Source: Thalassobius sp047123305
Lineage (GTDB): Bacteria > Pseudomonadota > Alphaproteobacteria > Rhodobacterales > Rhodobacteraceae
Length of the DNA: 64,000 nt
NCBI RefSeq assembly: GCF_047123305.1
Contig: NZ_CP138918.1
Coordinates: 2,604,001 to 2,668,000, forward strand
Direction: 5' to 3'
Shown here in pieces: positions 9,259 through 17,839 of the stretch (position 1 is its first letter; each line of letters begins with the position of its first letter). Both the position numbers and the translations under genes were made by a program. The notes beneath the pieces were generated by a model that saw only the letters and a list, made by a program, of their open reading frames with translations, was not told the DNA's origin and searched no databases.

Positions 9259-10153
9259 ACAGCCGCTTGAGCGCCCCGAGCTGTGAAATCAGCACCCCGC
9301 CCATGATCAACCCCATGGCCGAGAGCAGCCCTGCAGGCAGCGGTTCCTTTAGAACCCATGCTCCCAATACGACCGAGCAGACGGGCACGATGTAGTTGGT
9401 CAGCGACATGAAGGTGGAGCCGGCCGAGCGGATCACCAAAACCCGCAACAGGTTTGCCGCCGCTGTGGGCACCAACCCCAACAAGGCCATATAGCCCAGC
9501 GTTTCACCTGACGGCATCTGCGGCAGACCTTCAACGATCAATGCGGCAGGCAGGATAATCAGCGCCCCGATAATCATCAGGTTCGCCGACAGCCCCACCG
9601 GATCGATTGCAGGCAGGCGGCGGGTGATGATCGAGTTGACCCCGTAACACATTGCGGCCGAGACACAGGCCAGACGGCCCCAAAGCTCCAGATCCTCGCC
9701 CGAACTTTCAAAGGCCTGTGCGCCGATCAGCAGGGCAACGCCCGCAAATCCGGTGACAAAACCGACAGAGCGGCGCAGGGTCATCTGCTCACCCACCAGA
9801 AACAGATGGGCCAGTGGCAGAACCATCAACGGGATTGCCGCCATCGACACCCCGGCAAAGCCTGATGCCACATGTTGCAGCCCCCAGCTGAGCAGCAGGA
9901 AAGGGATCGCCGCGCTTAGCAATCCAGACAGGATCAGCCAATGCCACGGGCGGTCCTCACTCAGCCACAGCTTGCCGCCTCGGGCCTGCCAGACGGTCCC
10001 CAGCAACAACGCTGCAAAACCAAGCCGCGAAAAGGTCAGCCAGAACGGGGTGATCCCACGCAGGGCCAGTTCAATCACCATAAAGGTGGCGCCCCAGACA
10101 AACCCGAGGGTGATGATCATAGCCCAGGAGGCGCGGGTGATGACGGGTTGCAT
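9248..10153 (-). CDS. EamA/DMT-family transporter
   Basis: A 301-residue inner-membrane protein with about ten hydrophobic helices in two repeated EamA halves (GFVWGATFMVIELAL near the N terminus, second half after GVNSIITRRLPA). DMT proteins export small metabolites or amino acids; the substrate cannot be read from the sequence. AAAGGA precedes the ATG. The gene is divergent from the ArsR-type gene at 10249, and its 3' end overlaps folP by 11 bases. Confidence 0.9.
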   Translation of the reverse strand: MQPVITRASWAMIITLGFVWGATFMVIELALRGITPFWLTFSRLGFAALLLGTVWQARGGKLWLSEDRPWHWLILSGLLSAAIPFLLLSWGLQHVASGFAGVSMAAIPLMVLPLAHLFLVGEQMTLRRSVGFVTGFAGVALLIGAQAFESSGEDLELWGRLACVSAAMCYGVNSIITRRLPAIDPVGLSANLMIIGALIILPAALIVEGLPQMPSGETLGYMALLGLVPTAAANLLRVLVIRSAGSTFMSLTNYIVPVCSVVLGAWVLKEPLPAGLLSAMGLIMGGVLISQLGALKRLFSR

Positions 10154-10212
10154 GGGATGTCCTTTGATCGCTTGGCGCGACCTGACCCTGTTGCGGTCAG
10201 GAGGTCAAGGGG

Positions 10213-10257
10213 TTGACTTGTCGTGTTAGTCCGGGCTAACCGTTAGTCATGACTAAC
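10213..10257 (+). promoter_or_regulatory. Promoter and four-half-site operator of the first ArsR-SRPBCC pair
   Basis: TTGACT at 10213-10218 is a good -35 element. Four half-sites alternate in orientation: GTTAGT (10225-10230), GCTAAC (10235-10240), GTTAGT (10242-10247) and ACTAAC (10252-10257), with spacers of 4, 1 and 4 bases. The ATG at 10249 lies in the last spacer. There is no Shine-Dalgarno sequence, and the -35 position places the transcription start at or next to the ATG, so the mRNA is probably leaderless. The layout suggests repression by the ArsR protein itself. Confidence 0.7.
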
Positions 10258-10608
10258 GAGATAACTATGCACCCTGAAGACGCGTTTGTCGCGCTTGCTG
10301 ATCCGACGCGGCGACAGGTCTTTGAAGGGCTGATCGCAGCCCCTTTGCCTGTGGGAAAGCTGGCCGCAGGTCTGCCCGTCAGCCGCTCGGCGGTGTCGCA
10401 GCATCTAAAGGTGCTTTCAGATGCAGGGTTGGTCTGCGCGCAGAAACAGGGGCGGCAGAATATCTATCAGGTGGAACCCGCCCGCTTGGCGGCGTTGCGC
10501 GGCTATTTTGATACGCTTTGGGGGCGTGCCCTCGACGGTTTCGCAGCCCACGCGGAACAGCGCTATGGGGAGGAAGGTAAAGATGCAGATGGCAGCAACA
10601 TCAGTTGA
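10249..10608 (+). CDS. ArsR-family winged-helix repressor
   Basis: A 119-residue DNA-binding protein with the ArsR/SmtB core: ALADPTRRQVFEGL, then LPVSRSAVSQHLKVLSDAGLV as recognition helix, then a wing (GRQNIYQVEP). No cysteine or histidine metal site such as CVC is present, so it is probably not a metal sensor. The start overlaps the repeated operator, and the downstream SRPBCC gene overlaps it by 26 bases. This is a self-regulated two-gene unit, resembling the pair at 24450-25242. Confidence 0.92.
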   Translation: MTNEITMHPEDAFVALADPTRRQVFEGLIAAPLPVGKLAAGLPVSRSAVSQHLKVLSDAGLVCAQKQGRQNIYQVEPARLAALRGYFDTLWGRALDGFAAHAEQRYGEEGKDADGSNIS

Positions 10609-11071
10609 ACCAATTGAGAAAAACCTGTCCCTGAAGGTGCCGCGGGCCTTTGCCTTTCGGATTTTCACCGAGGAAATCCACATGTGGTGGCCGGCGGAGA
10701 CGCATTCGGTCGCGGCAGGGCAGGGCGGGTTGCCGCAGGGCATTGTGATTGAGCCGCAAACAGGGGGTCGGATTTATGAGGTGCTGCCCGACGGTTGTCA
10801 CTGTGATTGGGGCAAGGTGACAGACTGGCAGCCACCGGAACGGTTGAGCTTTATCTGGCACCCAGGGCATCCGGAGACGCGAGCCACCATTGTTCATGTG
10901 GACTTCATCGAGGTCGGTGCCAGCGAAACGCAGGTCCGGCTCAGACATGAAGGTTGGGATCAGATCGAGGGCGGAGCCGAAGTCCGACAGCAATATGTGC
11001 CGGGTTGGGATCACGTGCTGCTAGACTGCTACGGCGGAGCAGTGCGCGCGCATCACCAAGAACAGACCTGA
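10583..11071 (+). CDS. SRPBCC (AHSA1/START-like) ligand-binding protein
   Basis: About 162 residues with the AHSA1/SRPBCC fold pattern: LSLKVPRAFAFRIFTEEIHMWWP, GGRIYEVLPDGCHCDWGKV and a C-terminal amphipathic helix around WDHVLLDCYGGAV. The family binds hydrophobic ligands in a deep cavity. The start at 10583 is chosen because GGGGAGGAAGG lies just upstream; a second ATG two codons later is also possible. It overlaps the ArsR gene, suggesting that the protein binds or handles the inducer. It is recognisably related to the protein at 24450-24899. Confidence 0.85.
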   Translation: MQMAATSVEPIEKNLSLKVPRAFAFRIFTEEIHMWWPAETHSVAAGQGGLPQGIVIEPQTGGRIYEVLPDGCHCDWGKVTDWQPPERLSFIWHPGHPETRATIVHVDFIEVGASETQVRLRHEGWDQIEGGAEVRQQYVPGWDHVLLDCYGGAVRAHHQEQT

Positions 11072-11084
11072 ACGTATGGCGCTG

Positions 11085-11107
11085 AAAGGGGCCACAGGCC
11101 CCTTTCA
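11085..11107. terminator. Bidirectional terminator between SRPBCC and hemerythrin genes
   Basis: Inverted repeat AAAGGGGCC / GGCCCCTTT separating two convergent genes, with A's on one side and T's on the other, so it can serve both strands. Confidence 0.65.
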
Positions 11108-11109
11108 AA

Positions 11110-11676
11110 CTACCCTCTCAGTTTGTGGTGCAGCAGGATCGGCACAGCCAGATCCTCTTCGTCACTCAGGTGTCGCTGCAAAAAGTGCTGAATGGCTCCG
11201 GCGTTTTTCAACACCTCCGGCAGCTCATCCGGCGCATCCTTTGCGGATAGATCCATCAGCTGGATGAACCGGTTGGAGCTGCGCACCAGTTCCGCCAGAA
11301 GCTGATCCATTTGTTCATGGTCGCTTTCCAATATCTCCAGACCGTCGATGAACCGATTGTCCGCGTCCATCAGCTCGGGGAAGAACTTGTGATCTTCCCA
11401 AGTGTGATGCCCGTGCAGATTGCGCACCAGCGCGTTGCCAAAATGGCCCAGCCGCATAGCATACCAATCGGGATCAAGCTTTCGGTCCAGCATCTCTTTG
11501 GTGTCCGTCGTGACGATCTCGGCCATCTGGTGGAACATGGTGTGAGCCCCCATCCAACGTTGGATTAAGCCGGCGAAATTCGGGTGATCCGGCCAGGCGT
11601 CGCGCGGATACTCCCGAAGCAGGGTCTGCATCTCTTCGGGCAGCCCCTGTCTGACGGCGATGTCATGTTGGGTCAT
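11110..11676 (-). CDS. Hemerythrin-domain protein
   Basis: A 188-residue cytoplasmic protein with the four-helix hemerythrin pattern of iron ligands: HTMFHQM, then LHGHHTWEDHKFFPEL, ESDHEQMD and FLQRHLSDEEDLAVPILL. Such proteins bind O2 or NO at a di-iron centre and serve in sensing, storage or repair. It stands between convergent and same-strand neighbours without a clear operon partner. The ligand set appears complete, so a functional di-iron site is likely. Confidence 0.88.
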   Translation of the reverse strand: MTQHDIAVRQGLPEEMQTLLREYPRDAWPDHPNFAGLIQRWMGAHTMFHQMAEIVTTDTKEMLDRKLDPDWYAMRLGHFGNALVRNLHGHHTWEDHKFFPELMDADNRFIDGLEILESDHEQMDQLLAELVRSSNRFIQLMDLSAKDAPDELPEVLKNAGAIQHFLQRHLSDEEDLAVPILLHHKLRG

Positions 11677-11753
11677 GACAGGCAGATGGGGCGCATTGGG
11701 GTATCATACAACCGCACCGAAAGTGCAGAGATGAACCGGGGCTGTGCAGTGGG

Positions 11754-12674
11754 TTAGGCCGCCACCCGGCGGGGCTGGCGCGACAGCAGTAGCCCACCGA
11801 GGATCAGCGCCAGTGCAGCGAACAGCTGTGGCGGCACCGCCTCGGACAGCAGGACAGCGCCGAAAATTACCGACCAGACCGGCACCTGATAGTTCACCGT
11901 CGCCAGAAACGAAGGCCCAGCAGAACGTGCCACTTGCACCAGCAGGATCTGCGCCACGGCCGTGGGGAAAATCCCGAGGTAGAGAATGGCCAGAAGCGGC
12001 GTGATGGCGGGCAGGCTGGGCATGCCTTCCTGCCAGAGCGCCACCGGCACGATCATCGCGGCCCCGCAGATCAGCGCCGCCGCTGAGAGCGACAACATGT
12101 TCACCTGCGGGCAAAGCCGAGTGATGATGGCCCCGATCGCATAGCAGAGCGAGGCACCAAGACAGGCAATGCGGGCCAGCGATTCAAAATTACTACCGGC
12201 CGAGGCAAAGGCATCCAGCCCGATCAGCACCAACACGCCAGCAAACCCCACCGAAAATCCAAGGGTGCGGCGCAGGGTCATGCGTTCTTCGGGCACAAAG
12301 ACATGGGACAGCGGCAGCACAAACAGCGGCACAATCGCCATGCAAACCCCGGCAAAACCCGACGCCACATAGGTCTGGCCCCAGCTCAGCAGGGTGAACG
12401 GCAGGGCGTTGGAAAACAGCCCCATGCCAAAAGCCGCCGCCCAGATGATCCGTCCGTCGCGGCTGCGTGGATCGGGCAGGGCGATGCCCATCGCGCGGAT
12501 CAGGGCCAACACGCTTAGGGCACCGATCACGATGCGGATGGCGGCCACGCTCATCGGCCCCATGCCTTCCAGCGCCACGGAGACCGCCATAAAGGACGCC
12601 CCCCAGATAATCCCAAGGGTGATCAGTTTGATCCAGTTGATCAGGCCGGGCTGTGTGGGCTGGCTGGCAGTCAT
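11754..12674 (-). CDS. EamA/DMT-family transporter
   Basis: A 306-residue membrane protein with two EamA repeats, about ten helices, and the start KLITLGIIWGASFMAVSVALEG. It resembles the EamA protein at 9248-10153 (shared phrases such as VASGFAGV and MTLRRTLGF/MTLRRSVGF), so the two are paralogues. The substrate is unknown. The gene follows ilvC on the same strand but is separated from it by hairpins. Confidence 0.9.
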   Translation of the reverse strand: MTASQPTQPGLINWIKLITLGIIWGASFMAVSVALEGMGPMSVAAIRIVIGALSVLALIRAMGIALPDPRSRDGRIIWAAAFGMGLFSNALPFTLLSWGQTYVASGFAGVCMAIVPLFVLPLSHVFVPEERMTLRRTLGFSVGFAGVLVLIGLDAFASAGSNFESLARIACLGASLCYAIGAIITRLCPQVNMLSLSAAALICGAAMIVPVALWQEGMPSLPAITPLLAILYLGIFPTAVAQILLVQVARSAGPSFLATVNYQVPVWSVIFGAVLLSEAVPPQLFAALALILGGLLLSRQPRRVAA

Positions 12675-12709
12675 CTGCGCTGCTCCGAAAATCTTGTTCT
12701 AAATGGAAA

Positions 12710-12734
12710 GGGCGCGCCGAAAGCCGACGCGCCC
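12710..12734 (-). terminator. Hairpin, probable terminator of ilvC
   Basis: GGGCGCG / CGCGCCC inverted repeat followed on the minus strand by a short T-rich stretch, about 57 bases past the ilvC stop codon. A second GC-rich hairpin lies at 12747-12766. Confidence 0.5.
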
Positions 12735-12773
12735 CAGAACCTTTAGGCGGCGGGGCAGCCCCCGCCAAGCCGA

Positions 12774-12793
12774 TAATTGGGCATACCCAATTA
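12774..12793. repeat. Perfect inverted repeat at the ilvC stop codon
   Basis: TAATTGGG-CATA-CCCAATTA is an exact 8-base inverted repeat whose right arm contains the ilvC stop codon. It may be an mRNA-stabilising hairpin or part of the termination region. Confidence 0.7.
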
Positions 12794-13813
12794 GTTCTTT
12801 TCTTTGTCGACCATTTTGCCGGCCGAGATCCAAGGCATCATGCCGCGCAGCTTGGCACCGGTTTCTTCGATCATGTGCTCGTCGTTGGCACGACGCGACG
12901 CTTTGATCGTCGGCTGACCTACAGCGTTTTCCAGCATGAAGTCGCGCACGAACTTGCCCTGCTGGATGTCGGTCAGAACATCTTTCATGCGGGCTTTGGT
13001 TTCGTCGTAGTTCAGGATGCGCGGGCCGGTGACGTACTGGCCGTACTCGGCAGTGTTCGAGATCGAGTAGTCCATGTTGGCGATGCCGCCTTCGTAGATC
13101 AGGTCCACGATCAGCTTCACTTCGTGCAGACATTCGAAGTAGGCCATTTCCGGCGCGTAGCCAGCTTCAACCAGGGTTTCAAAGCCGCAGCGGATCAGTT
13201 CAACCAGGCCACCGCAGAGAACTGCCTGCTCACCGAACAGGTCGGTTTCACACTCTTCACGGAAGTTGGTTTCGATGATGCCCGAACGGCCGCCACCAAT
13301 GGCGGAGCAGTAGGACAGGCCGATTTCCAGCGCTTTGCCCGTGGCGTCGGTGTCAACAGCAACCAGGCAGGGCACGCCGCCGCCTTTGGTGTATTCGCCG
13401 CGCACGGTGTGACCCGGGCCTTTCGGCGCCATCATGATCACGTCAACGCCTTCTTTCGGCTCAATCAGGCCGAAGTGTACGTTCAGGCCGTGGGCAAACG
13501 CGATGGCCGCGCCGGGGCGGATGTTGTCGTGAACGTATTTCTTGTAGGTTTCTGCCTGCAGTTCGTCGGGCATGGTGAACATGATCACGTCACACCATGC
13601 TGCCGCTTCGGCGATGCCCATAACCTTCAGGCCTTCGCCTTCGGCTTTCTTGGCGGAGGGCGAGCCTTCGCGCAGCGCAACAACAACGTTCTTCGCACCC
13701 GAGTCGCGCAGGTTCAGCGCGTGGGCGTGACCCTGCGAGCCGTAGCCCAGGATCGCAACGTTCATGTCTTTGATCAGGTTAATGTCGCAATCGCGATCGT
13801 AGTAAACGCGCAT
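12791..13813 (-). CDS. ilvC: Ketol-acid reductoisomerase (NADP+)
   Basis: A 340-residue enzyme of valine, leucine and isoleucine synthesis that isomerises and reduces 2-acetolactate. It begins MRVYYDRDCDINLIKDM and has the nucleotide-binding loop GYGSQGHAHALNLRDSG, the FAHGLN segment and the class I catalytic region with CETDLFGEQAVLCGG. Length fits the short (class I) form. The start at 13813 is the family start; the frame extends upstream but lacks homology. A pair of Lrp-type regulators is divergent from it. Confidence 0.97.
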   Translation of the reverse strand: MRVYYDRDCDINLIKDMNVAILGYGSQGHAHALNLRDSGAKNVVVALREGSPSAKKAEGEGLKVMGIAEAAAWCDVIMFTMPDELQAETYKKYVHDNIRPGAAIAFAHGLNVHFGLIEPKEGVDVIMMAPKGPGHTVRGEYTKGGGVPCLVAVDTDATGKALEIGLSYCSAIGGGRSGIIETNFREECETDLFGEQAVLCGGLVELIRCGFETLVEAGYAPEMAYFECLHEVKLIVDLIYEGGIANMDYSISNTAEYGQYVTGPRILNYDETKARMKDVLTDIQQGKFVRDFMLENAVGQPTIKASRRANDEHMIEETGAKLRGMMPWISAGKMVDKEKN

Positions 13814-13952
13814 TGGGGCGCTCCTTTTCTCTGTCGAACTGTGATTGAGGGTGATCATAGGCGGATTTTCAGCAGGTGCGAGAGGAATGGTGCTGGATTT
13901 TCGGCCGGATGTGCGCTAATCATTCGTCAAACAAAAGAAAGATGACGTATTC

Positions 13953-14408
13953 ATGCTTGATGACCTCGACCGACGCATATTGCGCAACATGCAGGGTGAT
14001 CCGGACATGTCGATTCCGGATCTGGCGGATCATCTGGGTCTAACCACATCACGTCTGTCGCGCCGCATCGACAAGCTGCGCGAAACCGGCGTGCTGCGTG
14101 GTCAACAGGCGGTGATTGACTGGCGCGCGCTGGGGTTTGCGGTGGAAGTGTCCTTGCGGATCACACTGGACAAGACCCAGACTCGCGCCTTTGACGAATT
14201 TATTGATGCCGCCCGCGAGATAGCTGAGGTGATCGAAATCCAGACCTTCCTGGGCCGTGTGGACGTGCGCCTGTCGGTGATTGCCCGCGACATGGCGCAT
14301 TATCAGGATATCTACCGCAGCCAGATCCTGACGCTGCCCCATATCAACGACATTGAAGCCCTGATGCATGTGGCGCGCATCAAAGCGGACGAAAGCTTGC
14401 CGATATGA
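13953..14408 (+). CDS. Lrp/AsnC-family regulator, first of a tandem pair
   Basis: A 151-residue protein with an N-terminal helix-turn-helix (LDDLDRRILRNMQGD, TTSRLSRRIDKLRETGVL) and a C-terminal RAM/ligand domain. Lrp/AsnC proteins respond to amino acids. The gene is divergent from ilvC with 139 bases between starts, and it overlaps the second regulator by four bases (ATGA), so the two products are translationally coupled and may form hetero-oligomers. Control of ilvC is a reasonable inference, not shown. Confidence 0.9.
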   Translation: MLDDLDRRILRNMQGDPDMSIPDLADHLGLTTSRLSRRIDKLRETGVLRGQQAVIDWRALGFAVEVSLRITLDKTQTRAFDEFIDAAREIAEVIEIQTFLGRVDVRLSVIARDMAHYQDIYRSQILTLPHINDIEALMHVARIKADESLPI

Positions 14409-14869
14409 TCGACATTGACGGTATCGACCATCAGATCCTGCGCGCCCTGTCCCGTGATGCTACCCAAAGCGCCTCGGCGCTTGGGCGGCGGTTCGGCCTC
14501 AGCCAGCCGGCGACATGGCGGCGGATCAAACGGTTGCAGGATGCGGGCATCATTGCCGGGCGCAAGCTGGATCTGGATAAGGAGAAGCTGGGCTTTGGCG
14601 TGACCGTCTTTCTGGGGGTGAAACTGGCCACCAAGGGCCGCGTCAGCCTGGAGGATTTTGAACGGGCGGTCTCTGCCATTCCTGAGGTGCAGACGGTAGA
14701 ACACGTGCTGGGCATGTATGACTACCGGCTGCGGGTCACAGCCCGCGATATCGCCGATTTCGAACGGGTGCTGCGTCGTCGGATCATGACCCTGCCCGGC
14801 GCTGGGGATGTGGAGGCCAATGTGCTCCTGTCCGAAGAACGTCGCCCCGGCCCACTGGGCGGCGGCTAA
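14405..14869 (+). CDS. Lrp/AsnC-family regulator, second of a tandem pair
   Basis: A 154-residue Lrp/AsnC protein: IDGIDHQILRALSRDATQSA, helix-turn-helix LGRRFGLSQPATWRRIKRLQDAGII, then the RAM domain. It starts inside the last codon of the preceding regulator. The DNA-recognition helices of the two differ (TTSRLSRR versus QPATWRR), so they are not a recent duplication. Confidence 0.9.
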   Translation: MIDIDGIDHQILRALSRDATQSASALGRRFGLSQPATWRRIKRLQDAGIIAGRKLDLDKEKLGFGVTVFLGVKLATKGRVSLEDFERAVSAIPEVQTVEHVLGMYDYRLRVTARDIADFERVLRRRIMTLPGAGDVEANVLLSEERRPGPLGGG

Positions 14870-14931
14870 TGCCTCTTGGACCTCAGCGCGGGGAGGGGTA
14901 GATTGGCGTCAAACCAATCAAAGGAACTGCC

Positions 14932-16059
14932 ATGGCTGCGCTGCTTGATACCGTCGACCCCGACGGTCTGCTGGAATTTTCGGTTGTCTTTACCGACCGC
15001 TCGCTGAACCACATGTCCACCGCCTTTCAAGCGGTGATAAACGATGTCTCCTCGATGTTGAAGGATGTCTACAAAGCCGATGCGGTTGCCATTGTCCCCG
15101 GTGGCGGCACCTACGCGATGGAGGCGGTGGCCCGGCAGTTCGGTCATGACGCCCATGCGCTGATCGTGCGCAACGGCTGGTTCTCCTACCGTTGGAGCCA
15201 GATCTTCGAGGCCGGTGGCTTCGCCGCCAAAACCTCGGTCTTCAAGGCCCGCCAGACCGGCAATGGCATCACCGAACCCTTCGCGCCTGCGCCGGTGGAA
15301 GAAGTGGTTGCCATGATCCATGAGGCCAAACCAGATGTGGTCTTTGCCCCCCATGTGGAAACCTCTGCCGGTCTGATCCTGCCCGACGCCTATATCAAAG
15401 CGCTGGCCACGGCTGCCCATGACGTTGGCGCCATTATGGTGCTGGATTGCATCGCCTCGGGCTGCGCCTGGATCGACATGCAGGACACCGGCGTCGATGT
15501 GCTGATTTCGGCGCCGCAAAAAGGCTGGTCGGCCTCGCCCTCTGCGGGTCTGGTGATGCTGTCGAAACGGGGCGAAGACCGGCTGGCCGCGACCCGTTCG
15601 GACAGTTTTGCCATCGATCTGAAAAAATGGCGCGACATCATGGTGGCCTATGAAACCGGCGGCCACGCCTATCACGCGACCATGCCCACTGACGCGTTGC
15701 GGGCGTTCCGCGACACGATGGTGGAAACCCGGGACTATGGCTTTGAGAAGCTGCGCGATGCGCAATGGGCGCTGGGCAATGGTGTGCGGACAATGCTCAG
15801 CGACAAGGGTATTACCTCGGTGGCGGCCGAAGGATTTGGCGCGCCAGGGGTTGTGGTCAGCTACACCAGCGATGCCGAGATTCAAAACGGCAAGAAATTT
15901 GCCGCCGAAGGCATGCAGATCGCGGCCGGCGTGCCGCTGGCCTGTGATGAACCGGAAGGCTTCCAGACCTTCCGTCTTGGCCTGTTTGGTCTCGACAAGC
16001 TTTATGACGTGGACGCCACGCTGGCGCGTCTGAAGGCAGTCCTCGACAAAGTGCTCTGA
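14932..16059 (+). CDS. Class V PLP-dependent aminotransferase (alanine-glyoxylate type)
   Basis: A 375-residue fold-type I PLP enzyme. Signs are the phosphate-binding PGGGTYAMEAVARQFG, the LVLDCIASGCAW region with the cofactor-contacting Asp, and SAPQKGWSASPSAGLVML holding the Schiff-base lysine. It is closest in pattern to alanine-glyoxylate or related small-substrate aminotransferases; the exact substrate is uncertain. A ribosome site (AAAGGA) is well placed and a hairpin follows the stop codon. Confidence 0.85.
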   Translation: MAALLDTVDPDGLLEFSVVFTDRSLNHMSTAFQAVINDVSSMLKDVYKADAVAIVPGGGTYAMEAVARQFGHDAHALIVRNGWFSYRWSQIFEAGGFAAKTSVFKARQTGNGITEPFAPAPVEEVVAMIHEAKPDVVFAPHVETSAGLILPDAYIKALATAAHDVGAIMVLDCIASGCAWIDMQDTGVDVLISAPQKGWSASPSAGLVMLSKRGEDRLAATRSDSFAIDLKKWRDIMVAYETGGHAYHATMPTDALRAFRDTMVETRDYGFEKLRDAQWALGNGVRTMLSDKGITSVAAEGFGAPGVVVSYTSDAEIQNGKKFAAEGMQIAAGVPLACDEPEGFQTFRLGLFGLDKLYDVDATLARLKAVLDKVL

Positions 16060-16065
16060 AAACAC

Positions 16066-16099
16066 GGGCCGCTGCGATTGGCTTGCGGTGGCCCTTTTC
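16066..16099 (+). terminator. Probable terminator after the aminotransferase gene
   Basis: Imperfect inverted repeat GGGCCGCTGC / GCGGTGGCCC followed by TTTT, a few bases after the stop codon. Confidence 0.55.
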
Positions 16100-16190
16100 A
16101 ATGATCCGGAAATACTCCGGGTGATTGGGGGCAAAATCTCATTTTGATCCCAGAGGGCAGCGCCCTCTCTGCGCATCGCTCAGGTTGGCG

Positions 16191-17393
16191 CTACCCCTTC
16201 GCGCCCAATCCCATCTGCATCATCAGCTTGCGCACCTGTGGCATCGAATAGATCGCGTTCAGCCCCGCCGCCCGCAGATCGCGCAGCGGTTGTGCCTCCA
16301 TCATTGAGGCGCGGTTCAACAGGTCGATCCCAACCGATCGCACCTGCACTTCGCGGTGACGCAAGCGGTTGAATTCTTTCAGCATCTGAGCATCGCCCAG
16401 GCCTTCAGGACGGGCCTCAGCCAGTTCCAGCAACACCCGCATGTCGCCCAGCGACATGTTCAACCCCTGCGCCCCGATCGGCGGCACTACATGGGCGGCC
16501 TCCGCCAGCAGCGCCACCCGTTCGCCGTCCATCCGTTCGGCAACCTGATTGATAATCGGCCAGACGGTGCGGCGCGACGCCAGCGTCAGCGGACCAAACA
16601 ATAGGCAGGATCTCTCGTTCATCGCCGCCTCAAATTCATCTTCCGGCAGCGCGGCCAACCGTTGCACCTCTGGCCCCTGTTCCATCCAGACAATGGCCGA
16701 GGAGGGCATGCCGTTGTGATCGGGCAGAGGCACCAATGTGAACGGCCCGCCGGAGCGGTGGATCTCGGTTGAGACATTGTCATGCGGGATCGGGTGGGTG
16801 ACGGCAAAGGCCAGCGCCTTTTGCCCATAACGAGTGGTTTTGGCCGAAATGCCTGCGGCCTCCCGCATCGGTGAGTGGCGCCCGTCCGCGGCGACTACCA
16901 GTTTGCAGGTTACCGAAGACCCATCTGACAGGCCAACCCGCGCCATAGAGGTGCGGGTGAAAAGGGTGGTGGTGCCGGTGCCCGCGCGAAATTCGACGTT
17001 TTCCATCCCGTCCAGATGATCGGTCAGCTCGCGCCGCAGCAACCAATTGGGCAGGTTCCAGCCAAACGGCTTGTCTGAGATATCAGCGGCGTTGAAATCC
17101 TTGACGATCCGCGGCTCTGGTTCTGTCCCGCCCGCATCCACAATGCGCATGACCTGCAAAGGTGCGGCCTCAGCCGAGAGCCGTTGCCACAGGCCAGCAC
17201 GCTCCAGAAGGGCTTGGGACGGTTGCAAAAACGCAGTGGTGCGCAGGTCGGAACCTTGTGCATCACGTTCCGTCACGGGGGGTGTGGGATCGACACAAAG
17301 CACCGAAAATCCGGCCTGCCCAAACAGCGCGGCAGCAGTCAGACCAGCGACACCGCCGCCAGAAACAAGAATATCAACGTCATAGTTTTGCAT
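16191..17393 (-). CDS. UbiH/UbiF-family FAD-dependent monooxygenase
   Basis: A 400-residue flavoprotein with the N-terminal FAD Rossmann motif VSGGGVAGLTAAALFGQAGF, the middle DGRHSPMREAAGI motif, and the C-terminal AHVVPPIGAQGLNMSLGDM that binds the flavin ribityl group. The family hydroxylates the ring of ubiquinone intermediates at the membrane. UbiH-, UbiF- and UbiL-type members cannot be separated here. It is a monocistronic gene. Confidence 0.88.
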   Translation of the reverse strand: MQNYDVDILVSGGGVAGLTAAALFGQAGFSVLCVDPTPPVTERDAQGSDLRTTAFLQPSQALLERAGLWQRLSAEAAPLQVMRIVDAGGTEPEPRIVKDFNAADISDKPFGWNLPNWLLRRELTDHLDGMENVEFRAGTGTTTLFTRTSMARVGLSDGSSVTCKLVVAADGRHSPMREAAGISAKTTRYGQKALAFAVTHPIPHDNVSTEIHRSGGPFTLVPLPDHNGMPSSAIVWMEQGPEVQRLAALPEDEFEAAMNERSCLLFGPLTLASRRTVWPIINQVAERMDGERVALLAEAAHVVPPIGAQGLNMSLGDMRVLLELAEARPEGLGDAQMLKEFNRLRHREVQVRSVGIDLLNRASMMEAQPLRDLRAAGLNAIYSMPQVRKLMMQMGLGAKG

Positions 17394-17497
17394 GGGACGG
17401 CCTCTTTCTTGAGGCGCAACCTAGACCCTTCGGGCGGGCAGTCCAAGCGGCATCCTGTCACTCTTGCTGATCTGGGCCGAATGGCCGTCGTGTGGTG

Positions 17498-17698
17498 TCA
17501 GCCAACTGTGATGATCAGCAGCAGCACATAGATCACCGGCACAGCGATGACGGCGGGAATATAGAGGCCCGGCACTCCGAAGGTGAAGATCGACAGACCC
17601 CAAAGCGCCACAAGAACCAGCGCAATCAAAAAGGCAATGACCTCACCAGATAGGGCTTTTTTCGGGGCGGCAGCAGGGGTGGTGGCAGCGAGGCTCAT
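17498..17698 (-). CDS. Small two-helix membrane protein
   Basis: A 66-residue protein with an Ala/Pro-rich N terminus and two hydrophobic segments (about residues 20-40 and 44-64), separated by a short turn. It reads as a genuine small membrane protein: the reading frame is well delimited and the hydrophobicity pattern is coherent. The function is unknown. It lies between a UbiH-type gene and a HAD phosphatase on the same strand, with gaps of about 100-140 bases. Confidence 0.65.
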   Translation of the reverse strand: MSLAATTPAAAPKKALSGEVIAFLIALVLVALWGLSIFTFGVPGLYIPAVIAVPVIYVLLLIITVG

Positions 17699-17839
17699 AA
17701 CGGCGGTCCTGTTCGTATGGGGGGCAGAGGGGGTTTCCGCGTCAGAGATAATGGTTCATCCCGCACACACCATTGGTAGGATTGCCGCACTGCGGCAAGG
17801 GGCCGCGCGACGTGGTCGGATATGTCGCAGCGGGGAGGC

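Noticed and set aside
12653..13945. 430-codon frame on the plus strand opposite ilvC
   Set aside because: Antisense to ilvC throughout; composition (many His, Phe, Val) is typical of a complement reading.
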